A stretch of DNA of 64,000 nucleotides from a virus, in the IMG/VR virus record IMGVR_UViG_3300046804_003617, positions 1 through 64,000 of that record; one strand, 5' to 3'. The notes under the pieces are model-generated. The model saw nothing but the letters and a program-made list of their open reading frames with translations, was not told the origin of the DNA and did no database searches. Positions within the stretch are counted from its first letter, which is position 1; every line of letters starts with the position of its first letter. The translations under genes and the position numbers were made by a program. Positions 43,801 to 52,762 of this stretch are shown here, piece after piece.

Positions 43801-45496
43801 AACCATCATAGATCGCCGCATGTTCTTCATACCAAGCTGGATTTTTGTAAAGAAATTTCTCATATCCATCCATACTAGCTTCCAACTGGTCTATCTGTTC
43901 GTTGGCGTCGGATTTCTCTTTTAAATAAAACGTATCGTTTGGATTCAACGTCAATCCGGCGTTAATAGTTTGTATTTCAGAATAAAGAGCCTCTATTTGA
44001 TTTTTCTTACTGGCAAATGCCTTGACTCGTAAGTCCGCCGAAGAGAAATTTACGAAGTTCTCAAAACTTCTATAATCTGTTGTATCTATGAATCCAGAAT
44101 TTTTTGCTTCTATTTTGTATTCTAGTTCCGTTTGCAAACTTCCAGTTTGACCTAAAAGCTGTTCCATTGAAAGCGTTTCGGTGGAGTTACCTTCGTTTTC
44201 TACCTTGATGAGAAAGTTTGGTCCGCGCAGAGGAATAGTGTTTACAGAAAACGCGGAGAAATAATATACATTTTGTATCAGTGGCAAGAATCCAAAATCG
44301 CAAGTGATCCAAACATCAGTTCCCAACCCTATGTTTGTAGGTAATGCACCTATCAACTTAAGAGCTAAACTATCATAAAATTTAGGATCAGCTGACGGCA
44401 ACACTTTTCTATTTGTTATTGATATCTTGGTTCCATCCGAAAAATTCAGATAATACTTGAAGTACCCCGAAAGATCTATGTTATGTTTTTCTTCTATTCT
44501 CGAAATTGCGGGATAAAATACAGCATTATAAAATATTGTTTGAAGAAACTCTATTATTCTTGAATATGACTGTGGTTTGGTATTTACTAAGCGATTTAGT
44601 TCATGATCGATCACGAACGAGAAAAGGCTATAATAGTAATCTTTTATTTCTTGAAATGTCGTGCCGGTGTTATATCTGGTGTATAGCCAGTTTTTGAACT
44701 GGTCATATATTCCAAGAATATCATTTGTAGCGATTTGTCCATTGGTGCGATAATTTCCTTTTTTGACTCCGTAATATACATCAGTCAAAAAACAAATAGC
44801 ATCTATATCTTTCTTGAAACTATAATTAAACTTGAAATCAGCAGACCCAGTTTTATTCTGAGCGTCCGCTGCTTCATATATTTTGAACAATTCCGGTTTC
44901 GATATTCTGTATATCAAATCGTCGATAACTTCTTTTACAAAAACTTTACCATTGGAAAATACTGAGAAATCGAGATTGATCTGATCCTTCGATCCTTTCG
45001 TGGCTTTTGGAATTATTGTTATCTCGGAACGATTGCTTGAAATTGTATTGATAATAAGTTTGTTTTGTGAGTCTCTTTCGTTTCCAACAATGTTTCTTCC
45101 AAGTTCGGCGTAAATTTTGTAATTGCCGCCCTGTATCCCAAGTTTATCAAATTCTTTTCTTACATCAAAAAACAAAGACTGAGTCACTGTACCAGTTATC
45201 ACATAATCGCTGGTATATTCCAAGTAGTCATATTCTATATATTGATTGAACGCATCATAGAATGATTTTGTATATGGAGTATATGTTCCATTTGAATATA
45301 TCATCGACGACGTTATTGGAGTGCCATCAAGATTATATACTTCAAACTTTACATAGTCTTCCTTGGATTTTCCAAACGGAAAGTCCAAAGAAGTAATTCC
45401 TTCTGTATAAAATTGCAGATCTTCCTGATTCAAAAATGAACCATATCCCAACGAAGCCGTTGGCAAGTTGATGTACTGCATCTTATCAAGATTCAT
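40817..45496 (-). CDS. Giant baseplate wedge-like protein with gpI-like and LamG-like domains
   Basis: 1559 residues. Around 680-730 it has IIWKRILNTLPFIYKTKGTE and ALNALISCFGIPKN, which resembles the P2 gpI/tail-protein-I fold, the piece shared with T4 gp7 wedge. At about 775-955 a concanavalin A-like domain appears (RLFFSIDDGFGNV, YLYIGNYNQ, GNIDDIRIWENPL). The C-terminal part is beta-rich (SFYTSLGGTYFSGSLYFDAN). I infer a gp7-like wedge protein that also binds carbohydrate. It follows the small 73-residue gene with an ATGA overlap. A tape-measure role is unlikely, because it is beta-rich and lies with gp25/gp6. Confidence 0.6.
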   Translation of the reverse strand: MNLDKMQYINLPTASLGYGSFLNQEDLQFYTEGITSLDFPFGKSKEDYVKFEVYNLDGTPITSSMIYSNGTYTPYTKSFYDAFNQYIEYDYLEYTSDYVITGTVTQSLFFDVRKEFDKLGIQGGNYKIYAELGRNIVGNERDSQNKLIINTISSNRSEITIIPKATKGSKDQINLDFSVFSNGKVFVKEVIDDLIYRISKPELFKIYEAADAQNKTGSADFKFNYSFKKDIDAICFLTDVYYGVKKGNYRTNGQIATNDILGIYDQFKNWLYTRYNTGTTFQEIKDYYYSLFSFVIDHELNRLVNTKPQSYSRIIEFLQTIFYNAVFYPAISRIEEKHNIDLSGYFKYYLNFSDGTKISITNRKVLPSADPKFYDSLALKLIGALPTNIGLGTDVWITCDFGFLPLIQNVYYFSAFSVNTIPLRGPNFLIKVENEGNSTETLSMEQLLGQTGSLQTELEYKIEAKNSGFIDTTDYRSFENFVNFSSADLRVKAFASKKNQIEALYSEIQTINAGLTLNPNDTFYLKEKSDANEQIDQLEASMDGYEKFLYKNPAWYEEHAAIYDGYTSASLYDKNNLGSLINNLPQFMIEDAENNADYIKFVGMVGHFFDNVSLAAKQYTAKNQYSSSPNSGISMQIVGDMLRSLGWDAEISKENLPLLLSSFANKDFDRDSVLYSQSRSLSEEERNQIIWKRILNTLPFIYKTKGTEAALNALISCFGIPKNIIKIKEYGGIQSTSDLVDKSLYIIEDVKYEPYFSGSGEYFKFNWTGSAKTIEFNFRFDPNKTHAQGNVFRLVNCSDYWVVGAVREKGNDWGRLFFSIDDGFGNVKTSTTNRIPMFDGNSYHAMIRRNYVVEQFLATASINEYPTRYDLILQKSEDDRVTYSATSSVFLSGSYNNSFESGQYLYIGNYNQSTASLSMDPEAFFGNIDDIRIWENPLSNERFSKHTLSRNSYDLETPQEMVEKNLYRVSFERPLDLYDSSGKIELNNLAFRSDFPTFEVVNFPQSLSVAERENYCEPSAESMFPYQFSRYDVRFTMNLPDYGSNKFRNNKINYVEQELLSNLSSETRASYKTSELLTVDANKLGIFFSPAEIQNTEIIKFFGEFPLNDLIGNPADVYQRTYSKFETFKKIYYDQGFGSIDFTFFMNIIRFYFDKSMFKYIKSVVPARAKLVDGMLIEPNILERPKLQMRPLTKENIAQKTGVADGTKNITAVQDPKKIGTMKTEYRGSSLYSDVNQVCFPIEDDKYGFSVYSDDGITYYNDQFYRADVVKYKKKYQVYSRYVSPNSQLTEDQIINDNRGKTQTIERTYTKLNLAKLVEPNKYPMTASFYTSLGGTYFSGSLYFDANLRGWNDYTMSFAHNVVGVVSGAIAGLDTIQNPGATSFIQGNIFSPGIMISGSLIQNGKYVVYSGLFDTTNDGRQLFEGTIYGESTGNTANDKTAYNLYFLADNPTGSLLNEFVSYTSKELFGPLAQSLAYRKIYSMENYPSTSTLLQGYRYNHYRFSKKQFSQKELNGYQQNLATNSQINYKWKKSSQNKKTTVDPKTGLLDNSEAVIVKTI

Positions 45497-45714
45497 AATT
45501 CATAAAATGTTGGGTCAATTTTTGTTTCCACTTTTGTGGAAATATAGACCATATTTTTCAATTGAATTGTTATTGCCGATTTGAAAAGTTTATCCTTACT
45601 GTTTTGTATAAACAAGTTTCCATTGTCATCTATGTTGGGAACAATCGACCCGCTGCTCAATAAAGCCAATATGTCAGATTGATCGTATCCACTTAGATTT
45701 GGGTTTGGTTTCAT
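45493..45714 (-). CDS. Small protein between baseplate genes
   Basis: 73 residues: MKPNPNLSGYDQSDILALLS, then beta-type segments ending KVETKIDPTFYEL. ATGA overlaps at both ends couple it to the DNRLRE-like gene before it and the giant wedge gene after it. The position in a baseplate cluster suggests a wedge accessory or assembly factor. No motif identifies it. Confidence 0.6.
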   Translation of the reverse strand: MKPNPNLSGYDQSDILALLSSGSIVPNIDDNGNLFIQNSKDKLFKSAITIQLKNMVYISTKVETKIDPTFYEL

Positions 45715-47054
45715 CTCGAAATCTTGAATGCTGTTGGAATTGTGAACGTGTTTATCGATCCGCTTTGTTCGGATCTGATTTCGACCTTGTAGTATCTTTC
45801 TGAAGGAAGGCCGCTTGTGTCCAGCATAAAATAATTTCCATATGAATCATAACTTAATCTTGTATAATCGTCGTATGGAAGAATTGTTTCTTCGCTTTCT
45901 GCGTCCTTGATCTGATAAAAGCTGGACGATGGTAGGTAATATGGAGATAGATAATCCGATACCTTATTGGTGAATGTCTTGATAGGATAACGTTTTCTTG
46001 CAGAAACATCCATTCTTACGATTGAACCAAACTTGTATTCCTGTGCCATATTCTTCATATTGACCACGGCGTCTCTTAGTATGATTGCATCAGATCCGCT
46101 GGTATTTATTATGGCATCGTGCCAGCATACATCCAAGTATGGGGAATATATTGTATTGGTTTCTTTGCTGAAGAATTTTAGTGTACCATAATCGACGGAA
46201 CTTGACTCATCACTATGCATTATGATAAATCCTTCATTCACGATTTCTCCATTGATCCAAGCATTTACTATCGGAGTAACGTTCATTCTTACATCGGACG
46301 TTTGATAATTGAAATATTGATAGCAGGCGTATGTTGGGAATGAACCACTCAATGACGCGGACGATGGAACTTCGTAATCACAATATTCGCAATTTGGAAA
46401 TTCGTTGTATTTGCTTATGTTTGCATACTCGGCATAACCAGATCCGGAGGCTTTTGATCCGCTGTTTATCCACCATACACCACCTCCGGTGCAATCTAAT
46501 AGTGAACCTGTATCCCACCATTTTTGAAGCTGATCTGCGGTATTGAATTTCCAGTTTGCTCCATCGGATATAGAATATCCATCATACTTGTATCCAGTGC
46601 CCATCGCCCAAGATTGTGATACTGGATACGCCGCAAGAGAATAACGAACGGGAACTTCCTGAGACTCACATACTTTCAGGTTAAGATAAAATTGTGGATC
46701 TGAAATTTGTCCGCTGGAAATTGACTGCGATATAGTTGTTAGATCAAAGTGCAATAGTGCGCGAGATAAAACTGCACCCATAGTGGTAGGTCCACTTACA
46801 TCCATTATGGCACTGGACACTGGTCTTGGATCGACGGATCCAGAATCAAAAGAAGAAGAAAATGGACCATCCAATAGTTCCAAACTGGAACTTGTATAGT
46901 ATACAACTACAGGAATTGTGGTAGTACTTGAACAACTATATCCAGAAACACGCTTCTCTACTTCAATCAGTTCATCCAACCCCATATTCTTGTACATATA
47001 CGGCGGATAATTTGTTATGAAAGTATCTTTAGTTGGATATAAAAAGTAGTGCAT
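45711..47054 (-). CDS. DNRLRE-domain-like tail protein
   Basis: 447 residues. MHYFLYPTKDTFITN at the start and SRALLHFDLTTI later are typical of the DNRLRE domain, a beta-sandwich used in adhesion and cell-wall proteins. Further beta segments (VRYSLAAYPVSQSWAMGTGY, DVRMNVTPIVNAWINGE) suit this fold, which often ends with W-rich loops as seen here. It overlaps the next gene. I infer a baseplate or short-fibre protein that contacts the surface or links other tail parts. It follows the gp6-like gene. Confidence 0.6.
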   Translation of the reverse strand: MHYFLYPTKDTFITNYPPYMYKNMGLDELIEVEKRVSGYSCSSTTTIPVVVYYTSSSLELLDGPFSSSFDSGSVDPRPVSSAIMDVSGPTTMGAVLSRALLHFDLTTISQSISSGQISDPQFYLNLKVCESQEVPVRYSLAAYPVSQSWAMGTGYKYDGYSISDGANWKFNTADQLQKWWDTGSLLDCTGGGVWWINSGSKASGSGYAEYANISKYNEFPNCEYCDYEVPSSASLSGSFPTYACYQYFNYQTSDVRMNVTPIVNAWINGEIVNEGFIIMHSDESSSVDYGTLKFFSKETNTIYSPYLDVCWHDAIINTSGSDAIILRDAVVNMKNMAQEYKFGSIVRMDVSARKRYPIKTFTNKVSDYLSPYYLPSSSFYQIKDAESEETILPYDDYTRLSYDSYGNYFMLDTSGLPSERYYKVEIRSEQSGSINTFTIPTAFKISR

Positions 47055-47072
47055 TTGCTATATTCTTTACAT

Positions 47073-47082
47073 TATAAATATA
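47073..47082 (-). promoter_or_regulatory. Late-type AT element, short form
   Basis: Coding-strand TATATTTATA, 18 bases before the DNRLRE-like gene. Confidence 0.45.
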
Positions 47083-47110
47083 GTTCCCAACCAATAAATG
47101 GAGGCTATAT

Positions 47111-49066
47111 TTATGCTACTCTACCTACTATGTCTTTAGTCGGAAATCTTACTTCAAATACACTTGGGTCTATGGATGGATATACAACGTTATCTATTGT
47201 AGCTTTGTCAATATCATACTCGTATTGGGAGTAATCGCCGTCTTTCAGAGTTAGGTTCTTGATTTTCAATGAAGTCACGGACTGCACTCCATCAACTTTG
47301 GCAATTTCCAGCTGAAGTCTGCTTAGATTGATTGGTTGGCAGAACTGAGCATTATTGATGTCAAAATACTGTTGGACCAACTTTAGGCAATTTGCCAATA
47401 CTTCGCGCTTATTATAGTTTTTATAAGTTATGATGCTAAACTCTACGCCGATATTGATGATATATCCATCCATCAAATTGACGCTATCAGTCAGAATTCT
47501 ATACTGATTTAGGTAATTTTTTAGATTCTGGCGAATTGCCTCGTTTGAAATAATAAGGCGTTGATTATTGTCGTAACACAGAAGGTATAGATTGATGGCA
47601 AATGGATTGTTTTTGTCCGGATTCACGCGGTTGATGGTACCAGGAGAAAGGCTACCAGTTTGAATAGAATATGGGCTTGCTTGTATGTTTGCCAAATCCA
47701 ATTGTGTATCTGTTACCGCGTATGCCTTTGCAATAGAACCATATTTTGATGGCATAGCATATGCGCGCACGGTATAATCCTTTTGGGTGACTGCGCGATT
47801 TTGTGCGGCGAAGTTTGCAAGAGCATTATTTCTTATCTCATCGTTTGTTTCTGCCCCTTTTCCTCCACTTGCCGGTATAGGATTGTTTACCCTCACGGAT
47901 CTGCGGACAAGATTTGTAAGATTTAATTCCAAATCGCTCAATTCGGTCAAATCTCCAAAAAATTCAACGCTGCTTACGTTTTTTATGCTATTAGCGTTGA
48001 CGTTGCTTGTTATTCCTCCGCCGACGACATAACGAATAGTCAATGTTGTGTTTGCTGGCGCTTGTCCAAATGCCTTTGACGAAAGAAAGTTCGATGGGTC
48101 GTATGAAATATTTTCCGCTCTGAATGTCGTTGGCTTGTTTACCGTGAACGCATTGGGCACTACCAACTCATCATCCTTGATGCCAACGCCAGATCCAAAT
48201 TCCAAGAATGCGGTATTATCGGCGTCAACTCCGGTCACAAATCTTTTTGATGTGCGAAGATATCTAAGCAAGAACGGAGTGGTATCTCTGTATGCCGACA
48301 TAGTTACATCGTTTTTGTATATGTTTTCGTAATCCACTGGCACAAGATCTTGGGCAAGATACTCTGTTTCGTGCCAGCGATTGCCATCCGAATCATATAC
48401 ATCCAATACTTCTATTACATTTGTGTCGTCCAAGTATACCTTGAAAAATGGTATAGGATCTGTGATAGAAACCGTCTTGGATACGATTTTTCCAGAAAAC
48501 GCATCCACGCTTTTCTTCAACACAAAAAATTCCGGCTGTCCTGCCGTATTACGTTGAAAAACCGAAACTTCCAGTGGATCGTTTTTTGTATCCACCGTGA
48601 AATCCACCGGAGAATTCGTAATAAAAGATATGTTAGAATCACTCGTGGTTACCATACCAGGCTTCAAAATCTGAGAATAGCTCAAGTCGGGAATCATTTC
48701 ACCGTTTGTATCAGTTTTTGATGGAACTAGCTGGTATACATCCAATTTTGTGACCGATGGCGTTGTGGTCTTTGCTTTATATCCCATCGACTTTGCTGCA
48801 TCTATGATATTCTTACGCTCTTCGGAGTTTACCAGCATAGATTCCTTGAACTGATAATCTATGTAATACGAAAGAACATCGCCAACATACGCCGCCATTT
48901 CTATGAACATCATACCAGGTGAAGCATCGCTGAAATCCTTATATGTGTTTGGGTAATACGTCTTGGCAAAATCCATCAACGATTGTTTAAGTTGGGAAAA
49001 ATCCTTGTTAAGATACTTAATATCTTTTTTGTCGGGTTGAAATGATTTTGGAGTATCAAGTATCAT
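47111..49066 (-). CDS. 6: Baseplate wedge protein (T4 gp6-like)
   Basis: 651 residues, close to gp6. Motifs of the gp6/baseplate J family are seen: PGMMFIEMAAYVGDVLSYYI near the start, KSMGYKAKTTTPSVTKLDVY, LEFGSGVGIKDDELVVPN, the central ASGGKGAETNDEIRNNALANF and RAVTQKDYTVRAYAMPSKYG, and a C-terminal VDGVQSVTSLKIKN. gp6 forms the ring of the wedge around the hub and triggers sheath contraction with gp25 and gp7. The ATG overlaps the gp25-like stop (ATGA). It is one of the most secure calls here. Confidence 0.92.
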   Translation of the reverse strand: MILDTPKSFQPDKKDIKYLNKDFSQLKQSLMDFAKTYYPNTYKDFSDASPGMMFIEMAAYVGDVLSYYIDYQFKESMLVNSEERKNIIDAAKSMGYKAKTTTPSVTKLDVYQLVPSKTDTNGEMIPDLSYSQILKPGMVTTSDSNISFITNSPVDFTVDTKNDPLEVSVFQRNTAGQPEFFVLKKSVDAFSGKIVSKTVSITDPIPFFKVYLDDTNVIEVLDVYDSDGNRWHETEYLAQDLVPVDYENIYKNDVTMSAYRDTTPFLLRYLRTSKRFVTGVDADNTAFLEFGSGVGIKDDELVVPNAFTVNKPTTFRAENISYDPSNFLSSKAFGQAPANTTLTIRYVVGGGITSNVNANSIKNVSSVEFFGDLTELSDLELNLTNLVRRSVRVNNPIPASGGKGAETNDEIRNNALANFAAQNRAVTQKDYTVRAYAMPSKYGSIAKAYAVTDTQLDLANIQASPYSIQTGSLSPGTINRVNPDKNNPFAINLYLLCYDNNQRLIISNEAIRQNLKNYLNQYRILTDSVNLMDGYIINIGVEFSIITYKNYNKREVLANCLKLVQQYFDINNAQFCQPINLSRLQLEIAKVDGVQSVTSLKIKNLTLKDGDYSQYEYDIDKATIDNVVYPSIDPSVFEVRFPTKDIVGRVA

Positions 49067-49473
49067 ATATTACCAGTGTTTATCGCTGTTTCCAGTGTTT
49101 GGGTTTGTGTTATTCCAGCACTAGGAACTGTAAATAGTATTTTAACGCCAACCTTATACTTGTTTCTGTATTCCGTATCGTCCGTATTCACTTGAATTTG
49201 GCTGATATTGACATAACTCATCCAGCGATTTATGTCTTTTCGTATAGTATTCTCAATCAATGGAGTTATATCGTCTGTGTAATTTTCAAACAATATACTC
49301 CACAATCCTGAACCAAATTCTGGGTTCATTCTACGTTCACCTTTTCTGGTTCTCAGTAGAACATTCATATTTGACTTCACCTGATCCACCACAGTGTAGC
49401 TTTGGTTGAAAAATCCTTGTGGCCCATGTGCTATGGGAAGAACTATACCATATGTTTGTGTAGGTGTTGCCAT
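49063..49473 (-). CDS. 25: Baseplate wedge protein (T4 gp25-like)
   Basis: 136 residues, as expected for the gp25/W family. The characteristic segment GERRMNPEFGSGLWSILFEN is present, with ITPLIENTIRKDINRWMSYV, then a beta end KVGVKILFTVP. In T4, gp25 joins baseplate to the sheath and starts sheath assembly. It is coupled to gp6 through an ATGA overlap, the usual order in this family. Confidence 0.92.
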   Translation of the reverse strand: MATPTQTYGIVLPIAHGPQGFFNQSYTVVDQVKSNMNVLLRTRKGERRMNPEFGSGLWSILFENYTDDITPLIENTIRKDINRWMSYVNISQIQVNTDDTEYRNKYKVGVKILFTVPSAGITQTQTLETAINTGNI

Positions 49474-49479
49474 CTATTT

Positions 49480-49929
49480 TTATGCAGGGCGTTTTGCTTT
49501 TGCCTTGGCGTCCACTGCCTTCAAAAGTTTGCTATAATCTTTTGTAAGAGCATTTGCTACTGCCGCAACTTCTTTATTTTCGTTTAAAACTTCTTTCGGA
49601 AGATTTTGTATTGTATCTATAGCAGATGGAGTTGGTTCCTCTAATGGAACTCCCCCCACGGTTTCATTCAATACTTGGTTTAGCAGTGGATTCTTTGTGA
49701 ACATCTTTGGAGCAGGTGCTGGCTGCTTCTTGACCGGTTCATCCAATCCGACATTGAAATTAGGCTTTCTGACTTGAGCTTGTTCTGGCTGCTTTCTAGA
49801 TTCCAGAATCGCTGCCGAATTCTCTGTCATTTTTTCTGCTAGAACTTCCATCAATATTTGTGGAAGAGCGTTATGAACTTCTTCTTTTACAAGAGTTCTT
49901 ATAATATCTACTAGTTCGTTCTTTTTCAT
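49480..49929 (-). CDS. Unknown protein with helical leader near gp25
   Basis: 149 residues. It starts MKKNELVDIIRTLVKEEVHN, a basic-acidic amphipathic helix like the head-module leaders, followed by VLAEK (LxE). The middle is Pro/Gln-rich linker and the C-terminus is Lys/Ala-rich helical (DYSKLLKAVDAKAKAKRP). It could be an internal protein misplaced in the tail block, or a tail protein that happens to share the helix. A late-type element lies 17 bases before the ATG. Confidence 0.5.
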   Translation of the reverse strand: MKKNELVDIIRTLVKEEVHNALPQILMEVLAEKMTENSAAILESRKQPEQAQVRKPNFNVGLDEPVKKQPAPAPKMFTKNPLLNQVLNETVGGVPLEEPTPSAIDTIQNLPKEVLNENKEVAAVANALTKDYSKLLKAVDAKAKAKRPA

Positions 49930-49946
49930 ATATATATGATGCTTTA

Positions 49947-49958
49947 TATAAATATATA
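49947..49958 (-). promoter_or_regulatory. Late-type AT element TATATATTTATA
   Basis: Exact consensus on the coding strand, 17 bases before the ATG of the helical-leader protein. Confidence 0.5.
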
Positions 49959-49971
49959 GTATTTTTGATAA

Positions 49972-50925
49972 TTAGCTGTTTGGAGGAAAGGTAAATGCCT
50001 TCAGATTCGATCCCACATTACTAACAGATTGGTTTACATTGCTGCTTGCGCTCTGTAGTATGCCCTGACCTTGATCGGATGATACTTTGATATCCGGAAA
50101 TCCGGACAAATCCGGTTTTGGTGCCGGTATTTCTATTGTGTTACCGTCCGGATCAGTTGTTGTTTGGGGAGGATTTGCTCGGTTGAACTGATCCACAAAA
50201 GAATCTTTTGCACTATCCACTACTCCACTCAATTGACCTTCCACACCCCCGACTTGGGATTTCAGATTATTGGCCCCCGTAGAATCCAATGCTCCTTTCA
50301 ATTGATCTCCGACCTGACTTTTTAGGTCATCGACCACGCCACTAAGTAGATGTTTTACCAATTCGCTTGGGTTTGCAGACATCGCTGCCTTCAGCACGGA
50401 AATAGCCGCTGCCGCCATTCCCATATTTATTTTCAATCCTGGTGCAAATGGCGGAACGATTGTTTTGTATTTTGCAATCTGTTCTCCTATGAATTTTGGT
50501 CCTGCCCCAAGATTTATTCCCGCCATATCTATACCAGGAAATTCTGGAAGTTTTGGGAATTGCAATCCTTGCAAATTGACATTCATTTGTGGAAGTGCTG
50601 CATTGAACGAGGGCAATGACGATGGAACCCCCAACGTATTTAGTGCTTGCCCCACCGGAGGCAATGAAGTTGGCATACCTATACCGGATGCAACCTGCCC
50701 AATGCTCGTAGGTGTTCCCAACTGCTGTCCAATTCCACTCAAATTCAAATTTGCTGCACTTGATACTGTTCCAGTGATATTGACCGTCGGAGAACTTATA
50801 GATTGTAGTGACAAATTTGGAGCAGAAACGGGATTTAAGAAACTTGGTCCAGATGTTCCTACACTTACGGATGGCGAGGATATGGATGGTGCTTGCGGAG
50901 CTTGTATTAATGGTATATCAGGCAT
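49972..50925 (-). CDS. Low-complexity tail or hub-associated protein
   Basis: 317 residues, mainly Ser/Pro/Gly/Asn with repeated short motifs such as APSISSPSVSVGTSGPS and LNLSGIGQQLGTPTS. A more ordered segment lies at about 145-205 (FIGEQIAKYKTIVPPF, GMAAAAISVLKAAM). No enzyme motif. The Shine-Dalgarno GGAGG is formed by the end of the upstream hub gene. By position it is likely a hub or spike-associated protein. Confidence 0.5.
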   Translation of the reverse strand: MPDIPLIQAPQAPSISSPSVSVGTSGPSFLNPVSAPNLSLQSISSPTVNITGTVSSAANLNLSGIGQQLGTPTSIGQVASGIGMPTSLPPVGQALNTLGVPSSLPSFNAALPQMNVNLQGLQFPKLPEFPGIDMAGINLGAGPKFIGEQIAKYKTIVPPFAPGLKINMGMAAAAISVLKAAMSANPSELVKHLLSGVVDDLKSQVGDQLKGALDSTGANNLKSQVGGVEGQLSGVVDSAKDSFVDQFNRANPPQTTTDPDGNTIEIPAPKPDLSGFPDIKVSSDQGQGILQSASSNVNQSVSNVGSNLKAFTFPPNS

Positions 50926-50928
50926 ATA

Positions 50929-52353
50929 TCATCCTCCCAAAAATACTCTACTGCTCATCAGTGAACTAAGCTGTGATCTCAAAGCGGTCAAACTCATCTG
51001 AGACGCATATAGAGATTGCATCTGTTCTCCCCACGCAATGATAGAGGGCGGCATTGTCGGCGTAGTTGGACCAAGCTTTGTGAAGTGGAAGTGTGCAATA
51101 AGTGCTGTCAGCATCTGTATTTGCGTGTTTACATTCAATAACATCCAATCGCACAATGCATACAACCACAATACCGTGGTTCTTCCAAGCAATGCCGGTT
51201 GATCATTCGCGCCTTCAGTGTTAAAATTCAGATATATCTTTGAAGCATTAAGGGTCATTATGCCCTTGTTTGATGTGATTGTTGTATTTCCATAAGAATT
51301 CAGGCTTAACACCTGATCCGTGGCGATTGTAAGCATTTTCTTGGAAAAGAACATCATTTCGTTTGCTCTGGATGAAAAGACAATTCTATCACTATTGATT
51401 ACAACCTGATCTCCATCAAATTTTGGCATAGGAATGCCTTTGGTGACATTCACCAAACCGGTAGTGGTAGTTGGAACAAACGATGATATAGTTTTTCCTG
51501 ATGTAATATGAATAGATGAGCCATCCTTGTTTATGTCTTCAAGCGTGTATCCTTTTCCAGTTTTTCCCTGAGATAATTTTACAGGAGCTTGGCGATTTCT
51601 TATCAAGATCATCGGATTTCCACCGTGGTCGGAATATTCTCCCAAGCCACTGTCATTTCCACGATTGTTATCGTATGCACCAAACCTTATGGAAGATCCA
51701 AATCTCGATTGCAGGATGGTATCTCCTTCATATGCCTTTAGTGAGCGAATCTTTGGATTAAACTTGAAATAGCTTCCAAGCACTCCGGTATAATCTTCTC
51801 CTCCCCCAAAGTTCATCTGAGATTTTGGTCCAGTATATGGTTGACCGGTATATTCATTTATGTTTTCATCGACGAATCCAGAGTTTCTTTCTGCGGAAAA
51901 ATCCGCGTTGGCGTTTATGGTGGAGTTTACATTAAGCTTTCTGGTATAAAAATACTTATCCATGTATTGACCAACCACTACTATTTCATTCATCAATGGA
52001 TATTCAACCACTCCGGTATTTTCCAATGGATAAGCCCAATATAACACTTCCTTCTCTGTATTTTTCTGGCTGTTCAGAAATCTGAATTTTATTCTGCCTA
52101 TCCAAGAAAAATTCTTGTCGTTTCCATCCGGTTTGCTGCCGTCTATGTTTGGGGGCCAAGTTTCACCATCCAATGTTGCATCTCTCATTATTGGATGATT
52201 TTCATCCATCACCACATCCAACACAACAGCTTCTTCCAATTCATAGAAAAACACGGAGTCCGGTTTTCTTTCAATCACAAAACGTTTTGACGCAAGCATA
52301 TCATCTTGCTTTGTGCTTTGCTCTCCGCGTTTCTCTACGATTTCGTAAGCCAT
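50929..52353 (-). CDS. Baseplate hub/spike protein (gp5-like, without lysozyme)
   Basis: 474 residues. The N-terminal part has an OB-like barrel (EAVVLDVVMDENHPIM, GRIKFRFL, YPLMNEIVVVGQ). The middle is charged, and residues about 300-400 have the regular short beta pattern of a spike (GDQVVINSDRIVFSSRAN, then NSYGNTTITSNKGIMTLNAS), suggesting a triple-stranded beta helix. T4 gp5 carries such a helix plus a lysozyme domain; no lysozyme motif is visible here, so cell-wall lysis must lie elsewhere. The order OB fold then helix fits a central spike. Confidence 0.6.
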   Translation of the reverse strand: MAYEIVEKRGEQSTKQDDMLASKRFVIERKPDSVFFYELEEAVVLDVVMDENHPIMRDATLDGETWPPNIDGSKPDGNDKNFSWIGRIKFRFLNSQKNTEKEVLYWAYPLENTGVVEYPLMNEIVVVGQYMDKYFYTRKLNVNSTINANADFSAERNSGFVDENINEYTGQPYTGPKSQMNFGGGEDYTGVLGSYFKFNPKIRSLKAYEGDTILQSRFGSSIRFGAYDNNRGNDSGLGEYSDHGGNPMILIRNRQAPVKLSQGKTGKGYTLEDINKDGSSIHITSGKTISSFVPTTTTGLVNVTKGIPMPKFDGDQVVINSDRIVFSSRANEMMFFSKKMLTIATDQVLSLNSYGNTTITSNKGIMTLNASKIYLNFNTEGANDQPALLGRTTVLWLYALCDWMLLNVNTQIQMLTALIAHFHFTKLGPTTPTMPPSIIAWGEQMQSLYASQMSLTALRSQLSSLMSSRVFLGG

Positions 52354-52356
52354 AAA

Positions 52357-52734
52357 TCACTTCTGTTTCTTGTCAGGAGCTTCCAATTTTGCCACTTGTT
52401 TGGCGGTTTCTTCAACGGTGGCCATGAGTTGCTTGCGTTCTTCTTCTGTAAGAAGCATGGATCCACCCTCTCCATCAGCACCCCCCTTACCGCTTATCAT
52501 TCTTTGAATAATAGCGGCAAGTTTCACCAACTGTTCATCGTTACGGATACCGACATCGAAATACTCCTTCAACAGCGGAACAATCATAGTGGCATCGTTG
52601 ACCGTTTTGATCATATCACGGAGATCTGTGATCAAAATATCAATCTGCTGCTTCTTCTCTTCACTGTTTTTCACTATGTCTTTGCATAGATCAGAGAAAT
52701 TCTTGCCCTTGAATATTTCGATGTCGTTATCCAT
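52357..52734 (-). CDS. Hypothetical protein between sigma factor and hub genes
   Basis: 125 residues, mainly helical: FKGKNFSDLCKDIVKNSEEK and ILITDLRDMIKTVNDATMIV, then VGIRNDEQLVKLAAIIQRMI, a Gly-rich loop and a helical end. No recognised domain. It begins 28 bases after the sigma factor stop, with a small perfect palindrome GACTATAAATAGTC in the leader. A chaperone or assembly role for baseplate is possible. Confidence 0.5.
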   Translation of the reverse strand: MDNDIEIFKGKNFSDLCKDIVKNSEEKKQQIDILITDLRDMIKTVNDATMIVPLLKEYFDVGIRNDEQLVKLAAIIQRMISGKGGADGEGGSMLLTEEERKQLMATVEETAKQVAKLEAPDKKQK

Positions 52735-52737
52735 GAC

Positions 52738-52745
52738 TATAAATA
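52738..52745. promoter_or_regulatory. TATAAATA/TATTTATA palindrome before the 125-residue gene
   Basis: Lies in GACTATAAATAGTC (52735-52748), which is a perfect palindrome. It offers a late-like octamer in both orientations, three bases before the start codon. Confidence 0.35.
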
Positions 52746-52762
52746 GTCTTTATAATATATAT

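Noticed and set aside
50929-52353. Lysozyme domain in the spike protein
   Set aside because: No Glu/Asp/Thr lysozyme pattern or insertion of suitable size is visible; only the OB-like and beta-helix parts are supported.
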